Positions 1-10,537 of a stretch of DNA of 64,000 nt are shown in pieces. This DNA is from Rachicladosporium sp. CCFEE 5018. Lineage: Eukaryota; Ascomycota; Dothideomycetes; Cladosporiales; Cladosporiaceae. The notes beneath the pieces are model-generated. The model was given only the letters and a program-made list of their open reading frames with translations. It was not told where the DNA came from and did no database searches. Position 1 is the stretch's first letter, and each line of letters begins with the position of its first letter. The position numbers were made by a program, and so were the translations under genes. Where the stretch lies: NCBI GenBank assembly GCA_002077045.2, contig KZ111141.1, positions 1,697,093 through 1,761,092 on the forward strand. The letters run 5' to 3'.

Positions 1-1144
1 TGATGCTGGCCGTTAAAGCTCTAATGCCGCCTTGCGCCTTAAGTGCATCGACGCCTTGTACGTCCGCGTCCTTGAATCGCACCAAGAGACCGGATGTAAC
101 GCATTGGTACTCGGCAGGAGGCATAGCCACGATCGTACTCAGCTTCAACCCCCGTTTCTCGGTCTGCAAAGCCTCCTTCATGGTGCGCTCGAGGAGTTGA
201 CGGTGCTTTGCGTGAATGATCGAGACCCGTGCCAAAGCCTTATAGTTCTCGGTGTTGAATGCTACAGTGCCGTAAGTCGCCAATCCAGCATGCATCCTCA
301 CGGCGCGAACGCCAAGTTCAGCCTCTTCAGTAACGGCGTCGGAATGCTTATCGATGAAGTCAGATCATGGCAGCACAACGTCGTCGCTGTCGAACCTTGC
401 GAGGGTGGGGCTCAGTGCGTAGACTTCGCCACTGGGTAGATTCACACGATTAACCTTCTGGTCCGACAATGACAGCGACGTACTCCCGTCCAGACTGGTG
501 ATGAGTCGAAGGCGCGGTGTCTTCTTGGGCTTCACTTTCACTTCTTCAATGGTGGTAGCGGTACCTAATCTAAGGTCAGCTCATCAGCTATTTCATAGCG
601 ACTAAGACAACAGACACTTCAACCTGCTGTGCATCACAGTCGGTATCTGTATGCGGAAGTCGTCCTCAGCCAGGGTACAGAGTACCAGAGCTTTGTCTTC
701 AGGCGCCAGATCGTCACCCGAAGAGCCAATGTAGTCCATCTGAGACAAACGGATATCGTCCGGGGTCATGCATATGGTGCGGTCCATTTGCTTTTCGATC
801 TTGAATTTGTGATGCCATACGGTACGGGCGTGGATGTAGGCGACCTCTCGTAGCAGTTCGCCTGCACGCCAAAGGCGCATCCGCCCGAGTCTGAGTTTAC
901 ATTCGACTTTGTGTATAGCCCAGTGATTCGTCTGACAGATTATGCCGCAGTAGTGGGTAGGCACCGCGCGGCCAACCTTGTCGACACCTTCATTGCACTT
1001 GCTACATCTTAGATTCGCAGGCTTGCAGCAAGACGCGCATTCTTTGGCCGCGATAACCGGAGAAGCAATGACCATAGACACAGACATGCTGATTGCAGAG
1101 CTGGACCTGCCGATGCGAAGCAAGTGGAGGGTGGAGGCTGCCAT
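1..1144 (-). pseudogene. MYND-type zinc-finger protein gene with in-frame stop, 3' end beyond window
   Basis: Exon 1 is 1144-616 and exon 2 runs from 564 off the left edge. Between them lies a predicted 51-nt intron (565-615, GTCTGT donor, GCTGAC branch site, TTAG acceptor). Residues C36, C39, C47, C50, C66, C70, H78 and C82 form a complete MYND zinc finger, a protein-interaction module. The stretch after it (LWRAGELL, ARTVWHHKF) resembles a common fungal MYND family. Exon 2 keeps one frame for more than 180 codons, apart from a TGA at 367-365 (codon 243). It sits in VVLP-stop-SDFI, where I expect Trp, as in the family pattern V-x-PW. I infer a nonsense mutation (TGG to TGA) or a base-call error. 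If real, the protein is truncated soon after the finger. The partner is unknown. It lies in tandem behind the HECT gene. Confidence 0.6.
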
Positions 1145-1440
1145 ATGAGCAGAAGCCAGCAGCTAGTGAACCAGAGATAGTAGCTTGTAGATGCCAGGAG
1201 TATGTTCAGCAGTTCAAAGCGGGCAAAGCGCGTTTACGCGGACGCCCAGAAATCTCTCTTTATGTCTGTATTAGTCAACAATCTGCCCATTGTACACCAA
1301 GATCTTCGTACACTACGTCGACGCAGGACGCAAGCCCTATGGCTAGTGTGCGTTGTGGCGGAGAACAGAATCCAGGAAGATCATGATACAGGAGTGTGAG
1401 CTCTTCTTACTAGTCTCGAAGATGAGACAGAGTTTGGTCC

Positions 1441-4255
1441 TCATGCTTGCCCAAAGCCCTCTCCTCCCCACTCAATCGCCGTCCTCAGCCTCTGCTCAAG
1501 CACTGCCTCGCTCTCATACAGCGGCAAATTCAAGATGCAATAGCACGTGGAGCTAGTCGGCAGAAGCTTTGCTTGACCCCAAATTCTCGAAATGTTGAAA
1601 GTCAAGCTGCCGCTGACGGCTACGCGCTCAGCACTTGTGACAAAGCGCAGCAGCCCTCTCTGCAACTCCAGAGGCCAGCTGGCCACGATACGCCAGAAGC
1701 TTTCGATGTATGGCTCAGTTGGGGAGAACGCGGTGTACGTTGTCGATCTTCGCCAGTCGTGAATCGAAAGCGTGGGTGTGCCTTCAAGAGCTGCTCGTAG
1801 TTGCCGGGCGGTCAAGAAGGCCAGAAGAGGGGCGGGCAGGACGGAGTGGAAGCCAAGTTGCAGAGCGTGGAGTTGCGGATAGACGGACAGAGTGGTCAGC
1901 CATTCGACGTAATCCAGGGCGTACTGCTGATTTGTACCACGGGTTGGGATATCAGACCTAACCGGCGCTTGCCCCACAGTCCAACCAGGCCAATCCACGG
2001 TGTCTGCGTCGTCTGGCTCAGACGCAGCTGAGAAGCTGCGCGACTTAGCAGATGGTGATGTTGGTAAGTATAGCATGGGTAGCGTGTTGCGGCAGTCTTC
2101 TTCGTAGGCCCGGCGATGGAGATATAACTCTTCAAATCCGCTGTACCCAATTTCGAGGTCCAAGCCATTGGCACTTAGGTGGTAGACATGATCGTCATCC
2201 AGATCTGCCTCGATGAAGGCAACGAGGGTTTGCTTCTTGACTGGCCAAGCATCGGCAATATCATCCAGACCATCGATAGGGAGATCAAGGAGATGCTTGT
2301 ACAACGCCAGAGGGAAGGAGACCGGTATGGCAATCCCATTGTGAATAGCCAAAGCCAATAAAGCACCTAGCAGCTCGAACATGTGCAGTGGCTGCAGACT
2401 CCCGATCCTGAGCCAGGATAGTCCGGTAGTAGCGTCCGTCGTAAACATGCCTGCTTCCTCTTTCAACACAGCCCTGCATACTAGGTTGAAGAACTCAACC
2501 TGTACGCCGCCAAGGTCTTGCCCAATCTCGCCAACCTCACCGCCTAAATGAATGCGGAGAGGACACAGAAGCTCAGAGCGCCGACGCTGCCAGAGCTGAT
2601 CAAATGTGTCGCGCAGTACTTCTTCGCGGCTTACCAGAAGGACGAGGTACTTCTCACGTCTGAAAGCTACTTCGTATAGGCGCTGCTCCGCGAGTGTTGC
2701 GGCCGAGATAGGCTGCCGATGTATTGCAGTGGGAGGAGCATTGTATCGGTCAAATATTTTGTCGATCAGGTCCGCGCGTGACTGGGTGTCTCTGTAGCTA
2801 TTCGTTAGCAAAGCATATTTCTGTCTTTACGCTTGTACACAGTCAGACGAGATCTGATCGCCCACGGTCTTCAATAACAGCAGCAGTAAGGTGATGCTCA
2901 ATCGCACTGAGTGCGCCTGACTAGCCGCCCCGCTGAAGCTGACTCTGGAGTGATGTTCGTTATAAGGGGCACGAGAGAAGGATTCGTTGCTTGCATATGA
3001 AGTGGTTCGGCACATACCTCATGCGTAGGTGGCAAATGACGCGAAGTGCTGTGTACAAGTCATTGGGGTTGAATAAGAACGGAAACTCCAGTAGAATCAC
3101 CGGACGTCGCTTACGAGGATTCGAAAGCCCTGCCAGCCACGCCTCAGCAATCATATTGAGTAGTCGGGGATCGTACCTGGACCAATCAAGGACGAAATTG
3201 CGCCGGCTGGTGGATGATCTGAGCATGACGCCCATCCATATGAGGGTACCGTGAGCTATCGATCCAGGCTTGACCGTTGCCTGACCGTCGTAGTTGGCTT
3301 TAAAGACATACTGCAGCATTTTCAGGGGTGAGAGACATGCGATGACCTGTGGAATCGCAGGGCCGGCTATCTTCTTCTCAATCCCGTGAAGTAAGTCGAC
3401 TTCAAATCCAGTGCTATCATCAGATGTATTCTCGTGACGGGGATCGGCCACCGTGCAGCGGAACGCGATGGTCTCACAAATCTTCTCTAAGCAGTCGCGG
3501 TACGGCTTGTTATCTGTCAATACGTCGAGGACGCCTCGCGGCTTAGTCAAGCGAGGGCGGGACTCCATAGTTGTCTTTTGGAAGAGCTCCACAAGCTTTT
3601 CAAAAGGCTCAGCTTGTGACTCCCCATGCGTGTAGGCGGTGTAGGCTGACAGCCAGCTTGCGATCAGAAGCTCGACTGCGTGCTTGTCGTCAACATAGTC
3701 GGGGGTGGCGATACCTGCACGGCCATATGGCTTGATGAATAGGACCTTTAGCCCAAGTCTCGCCTCACGCAGCCGCCACGCAGCAGAGCCAAGCGCGGGC
3801 ACCAGGACCTTGATCGTACTCTCGATGGATGTGGTCGGCAATACCGTCGCTACCGAATCGCTCAAACGCTGTCCGGACGAGCTCGGATCGCGGGCGTCGT
3901 CGAGTTGTGACTTTGTAATCTGAATCACCATGCCCTCGTCTTCCGGGAGGTTGCACAGATGTCGCCGTGGGTGTTCGCCACTGAGAATCTGTATTGCGAT
4001 TAGACGCGCGGTGCGGATCTTGTAGTCACGAACGGGTCGAGGAGAGGTATTGCGCCGGCCAGTCGCACACTGCTGGTTTTCGCAGCTGCTTTTGCGGCAC
4101 CCTTTCGTGAGCTGACTGATGTATTGTGAGAGTAAGCACTCTGCTTCTGCTGAATCGGCATCGCCACTGTTCATGGTAACATGCTGAGATAAATTTTGGA
4201 TGTCAAGATCTGGCCATGGGCTCGGCGGAGCGAGAAGTTGCTCATCCGTCTGCAT
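1441..4255 (-). CDS. AZUL-HECT E3 ubiquitin ligase (UBE3A-like)
   Basis: Exons are 4255-3018 and 2824-1441, with a 193-nt intron (GTATGT donor, CTGAC branch site, GTAAAG acceptor). The product has 873 residues. It should accept ubiquitin from an E2 on a catalytic Cys and pass it to substrate lysines. The N-terminal part holds a Cys-rich segment (GCRKSSCENQQC) matching the AZUL zinc finger of UBE3A-type ligases. The C-terminal half is a HECT domain: N-lobe motifs include LYTALRVICHLRMR near the splice junction and the ELLGALLALAIHNG helix. The C-lobe contains LPTSSTCYCILNLP, with the catalytic Cys at about residue 840. Splicing restores an unbroken HECT reading frame, which supports the intron. 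The start is the first in-frame ATG. It is transcribed divergently from SUP35 across 506 bp. Substrates cannot be told from sequence. Confidence 0.88.
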
Positions 4256-4761
4256 ACGGCATGTGCATTGTCCCCAGCTGCCATGCGCCTAGCACGATCT
4301 CGCGCTGGCACTTGCTGTCAGCAACGGCCTGCACGTGCGATCGCGATCGCGACATGATGATGGTGCGCTTTTGCGGACGTGGCAAGGTGAAGTTGGCAGT
4401 CATGGTATATCCACGAGCACGATCCACCAGACAGACTTCCGTACATCGGTCATGCCTCGACGCACACGAAGTGCGATACCTTCCACATCCACTTCGTAAG
4501 TGATTGTCATTCACTTACACGTCAACCTTGTTAATAGTCACAGCCAACAATCCATCGCTACCCACATCGAAGTCACCCGATGACAGTTCGATTCACATAT
4601 AGTGAAGAAGTCTGTTCGCTGTCGATCCAGGGTTCAAGGTAATATTTGCCCCACTCTTGATTTTTGGCGGGCGGCGGGCGTGGGCAAGTGAAGTGGTACT
4701 GCAGATTGCAATCGATCAATCGATACTAACCTTATAGCAACAATTCTCCACGGAACTCAGG
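4256..4761. promoter_or_regulatory. Divergent promoter region between HECT ligase and SUP35
   Basis: This 506-bp gene-free stretch must carry both promoters. At 4332-4337 there is an E-box CACGTG, which runs directly into a 14-nt perfect palindrome GCGATCGCGATCGC at 4337-4350, about 80 bases upstream of the HECT start. On the SUP35 side, a perfect TACTAAC branch site (4724-4730) followed by an AG at 4759-4760, just before the ATG, suggests a 5'-leader intron. A plausible donor is AAG|GTAATA at 4639. Which factors bind is unknown. Confidence 0.5.
4639..4760 (+). other. Probable 5'-UTR intron of SUP35
   Basis: The donor candidate GTAATA (4639) and the acceptor CTCAG (ending 4760) enclose a textbook TACTAAC at 4724-4730. 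The spliced leader would join directly to G-ATG at 4762. The donor is the less certain end, as other GT sites lie in the region. RNA reads would settle it. Confidence 0.45.
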
Positions 4762-6948
4762 ATGGCAAACAATCAGGAGGTTCCGGACGACTGGGAGGCG
4801 GAGATTCCTTCGCACCCTGCTCACGGCCAACGAGGAACATTCGTGCCCGGAGCGAACTCATTTCAGCCAGGCGCACAGTCTTTCCAACCACAGGCATACA
4901 GCCAGTACGGGCAATACGCACAGCAACCTCAATACAATGGCTCATATCAACAGTACGGCGGTCAACAAAGCTACCAACAGTATGGCGCCCAGGCATACCC
5001 ACAGCAGCAAGGCTACCAGAATCAACAATATGGCTACGGTCAGCAACAATACCCACAGTCATCCGTCCCCGAGCAACAGTCACAGAAGCAGTCATATGTT
5101 CCTCCACAGCAACGGCAGCCTCAAGTACCCATGCTTGCCCGGCGAGGCGATGCATCATTCACCCCTTCCTCACAACCACCTGCTTCTGCACCGCCACCGA
5201 GAGCTACGAACGGAACCGCCCCTGCGCCAGTCAAGACACTCTCACTGAGCGCAGCAGACACCGGAGCTGCGCCTGTGAAGACGGAGAAGGGTGGGGCGAA
5301 AGTACTATCACTTGGTCTACCTACGCCTGCGGCACCCAAGAAGGACATGGAGAAAGCAGTGGATGAGAAGGCGCCTGGAGCTGGCAAGACGATGACGGCA
5401 GCCAAAGCGATCGAGAGGACTGGAGAACCGACACCACTCAGCAGTAACACCTCACCTACGGCTTCGGGACGATCATCGCCCTCGGCTGCAGAGACAAAGA
5501 AGGCGGAGAAGAGAGCGGCAGACATAGTAGCCCAGGAGCAAGCGGCTGAGGTAGACGAAGAGGTCATTGAAGAGTTGTACGGTAAGGAGCATGTCAATGT
5601 GATCTTCCTCGGTCACGTCGATGCAGGGAAGAGCACACTGGGTGGCAGCATACTGTACGCCTCTGGTCGGGTGGACGAGCGGACGATGGACAAGTATAAG
5701 CGCGAGTCCAAGGAGCTCGGTCGAGAATCGTGGTACTTGTCATGGGCACTCGACCAAACCAAGGAGGAGCGCAGCAAGGGTAAGACGGTCGAAGTCGGCC
5801 GAGGATCATTCGACACCGAGAAGCGGAAGTACTCAATCCTCGATGCACCAGGACACAAGACATACGTCCCCAACATGGTCTCTGGCGCCAGTCAGGCAGA
5901 TGTCGGCGTCCTCGTTGTGTCAGCACGCAAAGGCGAGTACGAGACGGGCTTCGAGAAAGGCGGCCAGACTAGGGAACACGCCATGCTTGCTAAGACCCAA
6001 GGCGTGAACAAACTCATCGTCGCCGTCAACAAGATGGACGACGTAACCGTCAACTGGTCCCAAGATCGCTACAACGAATGTCTCGCCAAACTCACAGCCT
6101 TCCTCAAGGGTCTCGGCTACAACCCCAAAACAGATCTCATCTTCATGCCCATAGCCGCTCAACAACTCCACGGAATTAAGGACCGCATTCCCGCTGGCCT
6201 CGCGCCCTGGTACAACGGTCCATCCCTCCTCGAAGCCCTGGACAACATGCCCACGCTCGAGCGCAAGCTTGGCGCACCCTTCATGATGCCCATCAGCGCC
6301 AAGTACCGTGACATGGGCACCATGATCGAAGGCAAGATCGAAGCTGGCATCCTGAAGAAAGATCAGAAATACCTCATGATGCCCAACAAAGCCGAGATCA
6401 CCATCTCCGCGCTGTACGGCGAGGACGAAGACGAGATTCCCCACGCACAAGCAGGAGAGCAAGTCCGACTCCGTATCAAGGGAGCAGAAGAAGAAGACAT
6501 CTTCCCCGGCTTCGTGCTCTGCTCGCTCAAACGCCCCGTCCACTGTGTCTCCGAATTCGAAGCCCAGATCCGCCTCCTCGAGCTGAAATCGATCTTATCC
6601 TCAGGCTTCAACTGCATTCTACACATCCACTCTGCAACCGAGGAGATAACTTTCTCCGCACTCTTGCACAAGCTCGAACCCAAGACGAACCGCCGCTCCA
6701 AGAAGCCTCCTCCATTCGCCAAGCAGGGCATGAACATTATCGCTAGGCTTAAGATTATTGGCGGAAGCGCGCAGCAGGTTTGCGTGGAGAAGTTTGAGGA
6801 TTACCCGCAGCTTGGGCGCTTTACGTTGAGGGATCAGGGGCAGACGATTGCGATTGGTAAGATCTTGAGGTTGGTGACGGATCCGGTTGCGGAGGGGAAG
6901 GAGAGGGAGGAGAAGGCTGTTGCTGAAGCAGCGGCTGGGGCGGCTTAA
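4762..6948 (+). CDS. SUP35: Eukaryotic release factor eRF3 (Sup35), GTPase with Q/N-rich N-domain
   Basis: This is the GTP-binding subunit of the translation termination complex, acting with eRF1 in the cytosol. The single-exon ORF encodes 728 residues. Residues about 38-100 are rich in Q, Y, G and N, with repeats such as YQQYGGQQSYQQYG, like the prion-forming N-domain of yeast Sup35. Residues about 110-260 are a charged, low-complexity middle domain. The elongation-factor-like GTPase starts near residue 265 with GHVDAGKST (G1), DAPGH (G3), NKMD (G4) and SAK (G5), followed by the two beta-barrel domains. A short A-x-x-F-x-P pattern near residues 31-44 could be a PAM2-like poly(A)-binding-protein contact (inference). 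Third-position use changes from C to G/T about 220 nt before the stop. Identification is secure; prion behaviour is not shown by sequence. Confidence 0.95.
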   Translation: MANNQEVPDDWEAEIPSHPAHGQRGTFVPGANSFQPGAQSFQPQAYSQYGQYAQQPQYNGSYQQYGGQQSYQQYGAQAYPQQQGYQNQQYGYGQQQYPQSSVPEQQSQKQSYVPPQQRQPQVPMLARRGDASFTPSSQPPASAPPPRATNGTAPAPVKTLSLSAADTGAAPVKTEKGGAKVLSLGLPTPAAPKKDMEKAVDEKAPGAGKTMTAAKAIERTGEPTPLSSNTSPTASGRSSPSAAETKKAEKRAADIVAQEQAAEVDEEVIEELYGKEHVNVIFLGHVDAGKSTLGGSILYASGRVDERTMDKYKRESKELGRESWYLSWALDQTKEERSKGKTVEVGRGSFDTEKRKYSILDAPGHKTYVPNMVSGASQADVGVLVVSARKGEYETGFEKGGQTREHAMLAKTQGVNKLIVAVNKMDDVTVNWSQDRYNECLAKLTAFLKGLGYNPKTDLIFMPIAAQQLHGIKDRIPAGLAPWYNGPSLLEALDNMPTLERKLGAPFMMPISAKYRDMGTMIEGKIEAGILKKDQKYLMMPNKAEITISALYGEDEDEIPHAQAGEQVRLRIKGAEEEDIFPGFVLCSLKRPVHCVSEFEAQIRLLELKSILSSGFNCILHIHSATEEITFSALLHKLEPKTNRRSKKPPPFAKQGMNIIARLKIIGGSAQQVCVEKFEDYPQLGRFTLRDQGQTIAIGKILRLVTDPVAEGKEREEKAVAEAAAGAA

Positions 6949-7279
6949 ACGAGTCGCCGATGACGGATTGACGTCGGACGAAGTGTTGTGAGAAGGCGCG
7001 GTTGCGACAGGGTGCATGAGTAGACACCGACTGTGGCATTGTTTCGGGACGTGTAGAAAACTTGTTGGCGGCATCGTTCAGCCAAACGTAGAGGGATCGG
7101 AAGCATTCGCTACATCATGAGGACGTAGCCTTATATAGCGCGGTCACGCTCAAGATCTACTGCCATGAATGCAAATGCGATGTACTAGATTGATGTAAAT
7201 GAGTGTAGAGTGACATACGTCGTATCCTACTCTGCATGCCGACGCCTCCATGAAGAAGCCAACCCGTCACCCGAAATCG
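6949..7279. other. Intergenic, convergent 3' ends
   Basis: These 331 bp lie between the stops of SUP35 (plus) and the 661-residue gene (minus). No gene or repeat is recognised. The stretch probably holds both 3' UTRs. Confidence 0.5.
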
Positions 7280-9265
7280 TCATTGCCCTGTCCATGGACT
7301 CGAGCTTCTCATCAGTGGTGGCGGTGGAGGCAGACTGAAGTCCGTCAAGCTGCCCAGGTCGTCCTGTAGAGTTGCCGAGATCCTCTGAATACGCTTTAAG
7401 CAGTCGGTGGCTCCACACTCATCGCCCCTGTCCGGCGTGCTCCAGGGTGGAAGCGGGAGTGGCGAGCTGGAGACCGCATCGCCGTATTGGGTATGCTGGG
7501 TGACACGACTTCTTGTCTTGGTCTGAGCACTGGCGGGCATAAGTGCTTCGTGAAGCGACTGGTGACATATCGATGCTTGCGTCGGGACAATCGTGCTTAT
7601 CTGACTCTGATGAAGTGCTGGCGGCGAGGAAGGCGGCGATGAGTCTGCGATGACATCCAACTCCGCATTCTCCACGGCGGACTCAGAGGCGTTGCGCTCA
7701 TCGGACTGGCTGATGCGTGCTGCTTGTGGTGAGATCGCATCTATCAGATCGCTGAGCAGTTGTTCCGAAGGGGGGTGTGGCGGGCTTGTCAGATCGACTG
7801 TTGCGATCGTCTGCGCGGACACTGCATCAGCGCCGATCTCATCGAGAGGGTCATCGTCCGTCTCGCTGTCCTCCACAGCTTCTCGTGCACGCTTCAACGG
7901 CATTTGCGTTTGTGTCCATGCAAAGCGCGCGGCGTCTCGATCCAGTGCCGCACCAACAGGGTCGTATGTGTGTGGTCCATCATCGAGATGTTGCTCACTT
8001 CCGTGAACGCTGTTCGAGTCGTGATGTAATTCGGATATGAGTGCGTCCCCTTCGCTGAGGGCATCGAGATCGTCGATTGTATCCAAGTCGAGGGAGTCGA
8101 ATTGAGTCTCTGCGATTGTGGTAGATCTCGTTAGCTGCCTTGGTGGCGGCACCGTAGATATAGAGAGATCCTCGAACTGAGAGTCTTGCACAGTGAGTGT
8201 GCGCTTCAGCTTCCGACACGATCGCTTGGTCACGGTAAGTATTGGCGCGATCGGCAAGCCTGATATTGCGGTTTGGTTGATATCAGACGCCTCCTTGAGC
8301 GGGATTTCCGATGTATTCACAACAGTGTCGCCACTTGGCTGCAGTTGCAGCGGCCGTAGTCTAGTGTTGGCGCTACGCTCACCAAGTGGAACGCGTCGGG
8401 TGGCCGCGACGGTCGGCGAGACCGTTGTGGCCTTTGTTTGTGTTGAGACGTGGGATTGCTGAGACGACGCCTTTATACTGGGAGATGTCTGAGAGGCTGC
8501 CACCTCTCTCAGGCCGCTTGATTTCGTCGGCGTAGCTTCATTGCGGGTGCCTATACAGACGCCAGCACACGCAGAGGAGATGGTTGGTTCGATTGGCTTC
8601 CTTGCGGACACCGACTTTCGCAAATCGTAGCGTTTGGCAGGCGTCGCCCCAGATCTCGTCGACGCAGTGACATACCCAGAGTCATCCAGATCACCCGCTG
8701 CCTTCGCTGGGCTTCGAAGATCGTACCGCCTCGCGGGCAATTTATAACTTACTCCATCCTCGCCAGGAGCATGGGACAGCCATGGAAGCTTTTTCTTCCT
8801 TGCGACCTGTCGCTTCACCATCATGTCTGCGAACCTGTCCCTTCCTTCGTCGTCGTAGATATTGAAGTCCGGTGCGTCGTCTTCTGAGAGAGCATCGGCA
8901 GCTCTCGAGGATGCAGGTAGCCAGGCAATCTGCGTGAGAGTGTTCTGCCCCGTCTCCTTTGCCTTCAACTTTGCACCACTCCGCCGTCGGCTTCCAGCAT
9001 TGCCACCGGACTTGCCAAATGAGACTCGACGCTTTTTCCTTGGCTCCTCCGTGTCCAGATCGACTTCGCTGCCCTCGTCGCTCCAGATCTCAATGGCTTT
9101 AGCATTCTTTGGCGTACTGACAAAATCGAGCTGTGTCAAGGACGACTGCCTCGTTTCGGCGTTGCTGCCTGGCAGCGAAGGTCGTGGCCGGGCCACTCGA
9201 GAATGTAGACCAGAACGTCGTTTGTTTAGTTGTCCTGGACGAACAACGTCTAATGTACCAGTCAT
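7280..9265 (-). CDS. Uncharacterised disordered protein with nuclear-type features
   Basis: One uninterrupted frame encodes 661 residues starting at ATG 9265. I do not recognise the family. The N-terminal third has basic clusters resembling nuclear localisation signals (EEPRKKRRVSF, SRRRSGAKLKAK). It also has two short matching motifs, QSSLTQLDFV and QNTLTQIAWL, of the form Q-x-x-L-T-Q-hydrophobic. Three copies of RYDLR/YDLRSP/YDLRKS lie between residues about 175 and 220. The middle has two S/T-L-TVQDSQF and T-IAETQF-like repeats. The rest is rich in S, T, P, D and E. Such compositions are common in chromatin or genome-maintenance scaffolds, and the LTQ motifs resemble degenerate PCNA-interacting boxes, but that is inference. 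Its start lies 249 bp from the start of the divergent ALKBH1-like gene, so the two may share a promoter. Confidence 0.7.
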   Translation of the reverse strand: MTGTLDVVRPGQLNKRRSGLHSRVARPRPSLPGSNAETRQSSLTQLDFVSTPKNAKAIEIWSDEGSEVDLDTEEPRKKRRVSFGKSGGNAGSRRRSGAKLKAKETGQNTLTQIAWLPASSRAADALSEDDAPDFNIYDDEGRDRFADMMVKRQVARKKKLPWLSHAPGEDGVSYKLPARRYDLRSPAKAAGDLDDSGYVTASTRSGATPAKRYDLRKSVSARKPIEPTISSACAGVCIGTRNEATPTKSSGLREVAASQTSPSIKASSQQSHVSTQTKATTVSPTVAATRRVPLGERSANTRLRPLQLQPSGDTVVNTSEIPLKEASDINQTAISGLPIAPILTVTKRSCRKLKRTLTVQDSQFEDLSISTVPPPRQLTRSTTIAETQFDSLDLDTIDDLDALSEGDALISELHHDSNSVHGSEQHLDDGPHTYDPVGAALDRDAARFAWTQTQMPLKRAREAVEDSETDDDPLDEIGADAVSAQTIATVDLTSPPHPPSEQLLSDLIDAISPQAARISQSDERNASESAVENAELDVIADSSPPSSPPALHQSQISTIVPTQASICHQSLHEALMPASAQTKTRSRVTQHTQYGDAVSSSPLPLPPWSTPDRGDECGATDCLKRIQRISATLQDDLGSLTDFSLPPPPPLMRSSSPWTGQ

Positions 9266-9514
9266 GTTATCGATACATTGGTAGTTCTGTATTGCCCTTC
9301 ATACTCGTGCAATTGGTCTCGACGCGTCCAAAGGAAGGAAGACGCGTTGATGACGTAAGGTTGCGGATAAGATCAGGCCCTGTCGTGTTACAACTTCAAC
9401 TTGTGATTTTTCTTTACACACTGCACTACACTCTCACACGAGGAGAAGCCTTTTCGCAGTCGGTGATTAAGCCTCTGTCCTCGTAGACGGCACGATTTGA
9501 AGGGTCTGGTTGCA

Positions 9515-10537
9515 ATGCTGGATCCATACGCGAAACCGCCTGCGGCCTTTCGTGAGATCTATAAGCGACTGCAGAAGCTCAGCGTGGTCGACATCTCCAA
9601 CGAGAGCGCTATCGTTGATCTGCAAGCACTTGGCCAGACGAGCGAGTCCAGAGTTCGCGAGGCGTCGCGACATACGCTGTATCCAATGTCCCCGGAGGCG
9701 TTCGGTGAGTTCACCGGCACTCGATGCGAAACTACGAAAGCATTCACAGTCTACGAAGTGAGCGACCTACCAGGTACGCTCTATCCAGTGGAAACTTCAT
9801 GTTCGTAGGTCTGAGGTAGGTCGGCAGGTCTGTTCATTTATCCCGATCTCCTGCCTCGAGACATTCAACTACAAATCCTCGCAAAGACTTTTCATCGCGA
9901 TCTATCTGACCCGCAGCACTTGACGAACGTGCACACGCACTACGACGTGCCGACAACATCAGCTCGGTCATCTTACTTCTCTCCTGCGGCGCAAGGGCTT
10001 ATCTTCAGCCCACGAGACCCTGCAATTCACAAGCCCATTACCACTCAACAATTCCTCGACAAGAAGCTGCGCTGGATGACGCTCGGAGGTCAGTACGACT
10101 GGACGAACAAAGTCTACCCTGCTGGGCTGCCTCCACCCTTCCCATCAGATATCAAGCAGCTCATCGAGTCACTTTTTCCAATGAAAGCCGAAGCTGCGAT
10201 CGTCAACCTCTACAGTCCGGGCGACACCCTGTCACTACATCGTGACGTATCCGAGGAGTGCGATCAGCCTCTGGCTTCGATCTCGCTGGGCTGTGAAGGT
10301 ATCTTCCTAGTTGGACTCGACGATGGTTGTGCTGTAACGCTCCGACTACGCAGCGGTGATGCTGTGCTTATGAGTGGTGAGAGCAGGTTCGCCTGGCATG
10401 GCGTGCCGAAGGTAGTTGCAGACACTTGTCCAGAGTGGATGCAAGACTGGCCTGCAGGAGGTGGACAATTCGAGGAGTGGAGAGGCTGGATGGCAGGGAA
10501 GCGGATCAATCTCAACGTAAGGCAGATGTTCGAGTGA
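9515..10537 (+). CDS. ALKBH1-like 2-oxoglutarate/Fe(II) dioxygenase
   Basis: Exons are 9515-9773 and 9828-10537, with a 54-nt intron (CAG|GTACGC to GGCAG). The product has 322 residues. AlkB-family enzymes oxidatively remove alkyl groups from nucleic-acid bases using Fe(II), oxygen and 2-oxoglutarate. The metal-binding triad is visible: H224-x-D226 in LSLHRDVSEE and distal His277 in FAWHGVPKV. It is followed by the 2-oxoglutarate-binding Arg region in RINLNVRQMF at the C-terminus. LYSPGDTLSLHRD and YDWTNKVYP fit the ALKBH1 branch, which in other eukaryotes acts on tRNA or DNA. I cannot tell the substrate here. The first ATG in frame was chosen; the upstream in-frame codons lack ATG. It is divergent from the 661-residue gene. 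Confidence 0.85.

Noticed and set aside
5920..6543. A 207-codon minus-strand frame inside SUP35
   Set aside because: It is antisense to a securely identified GTPase region. Its length follows from the C-ending codon bias of the sense strand.
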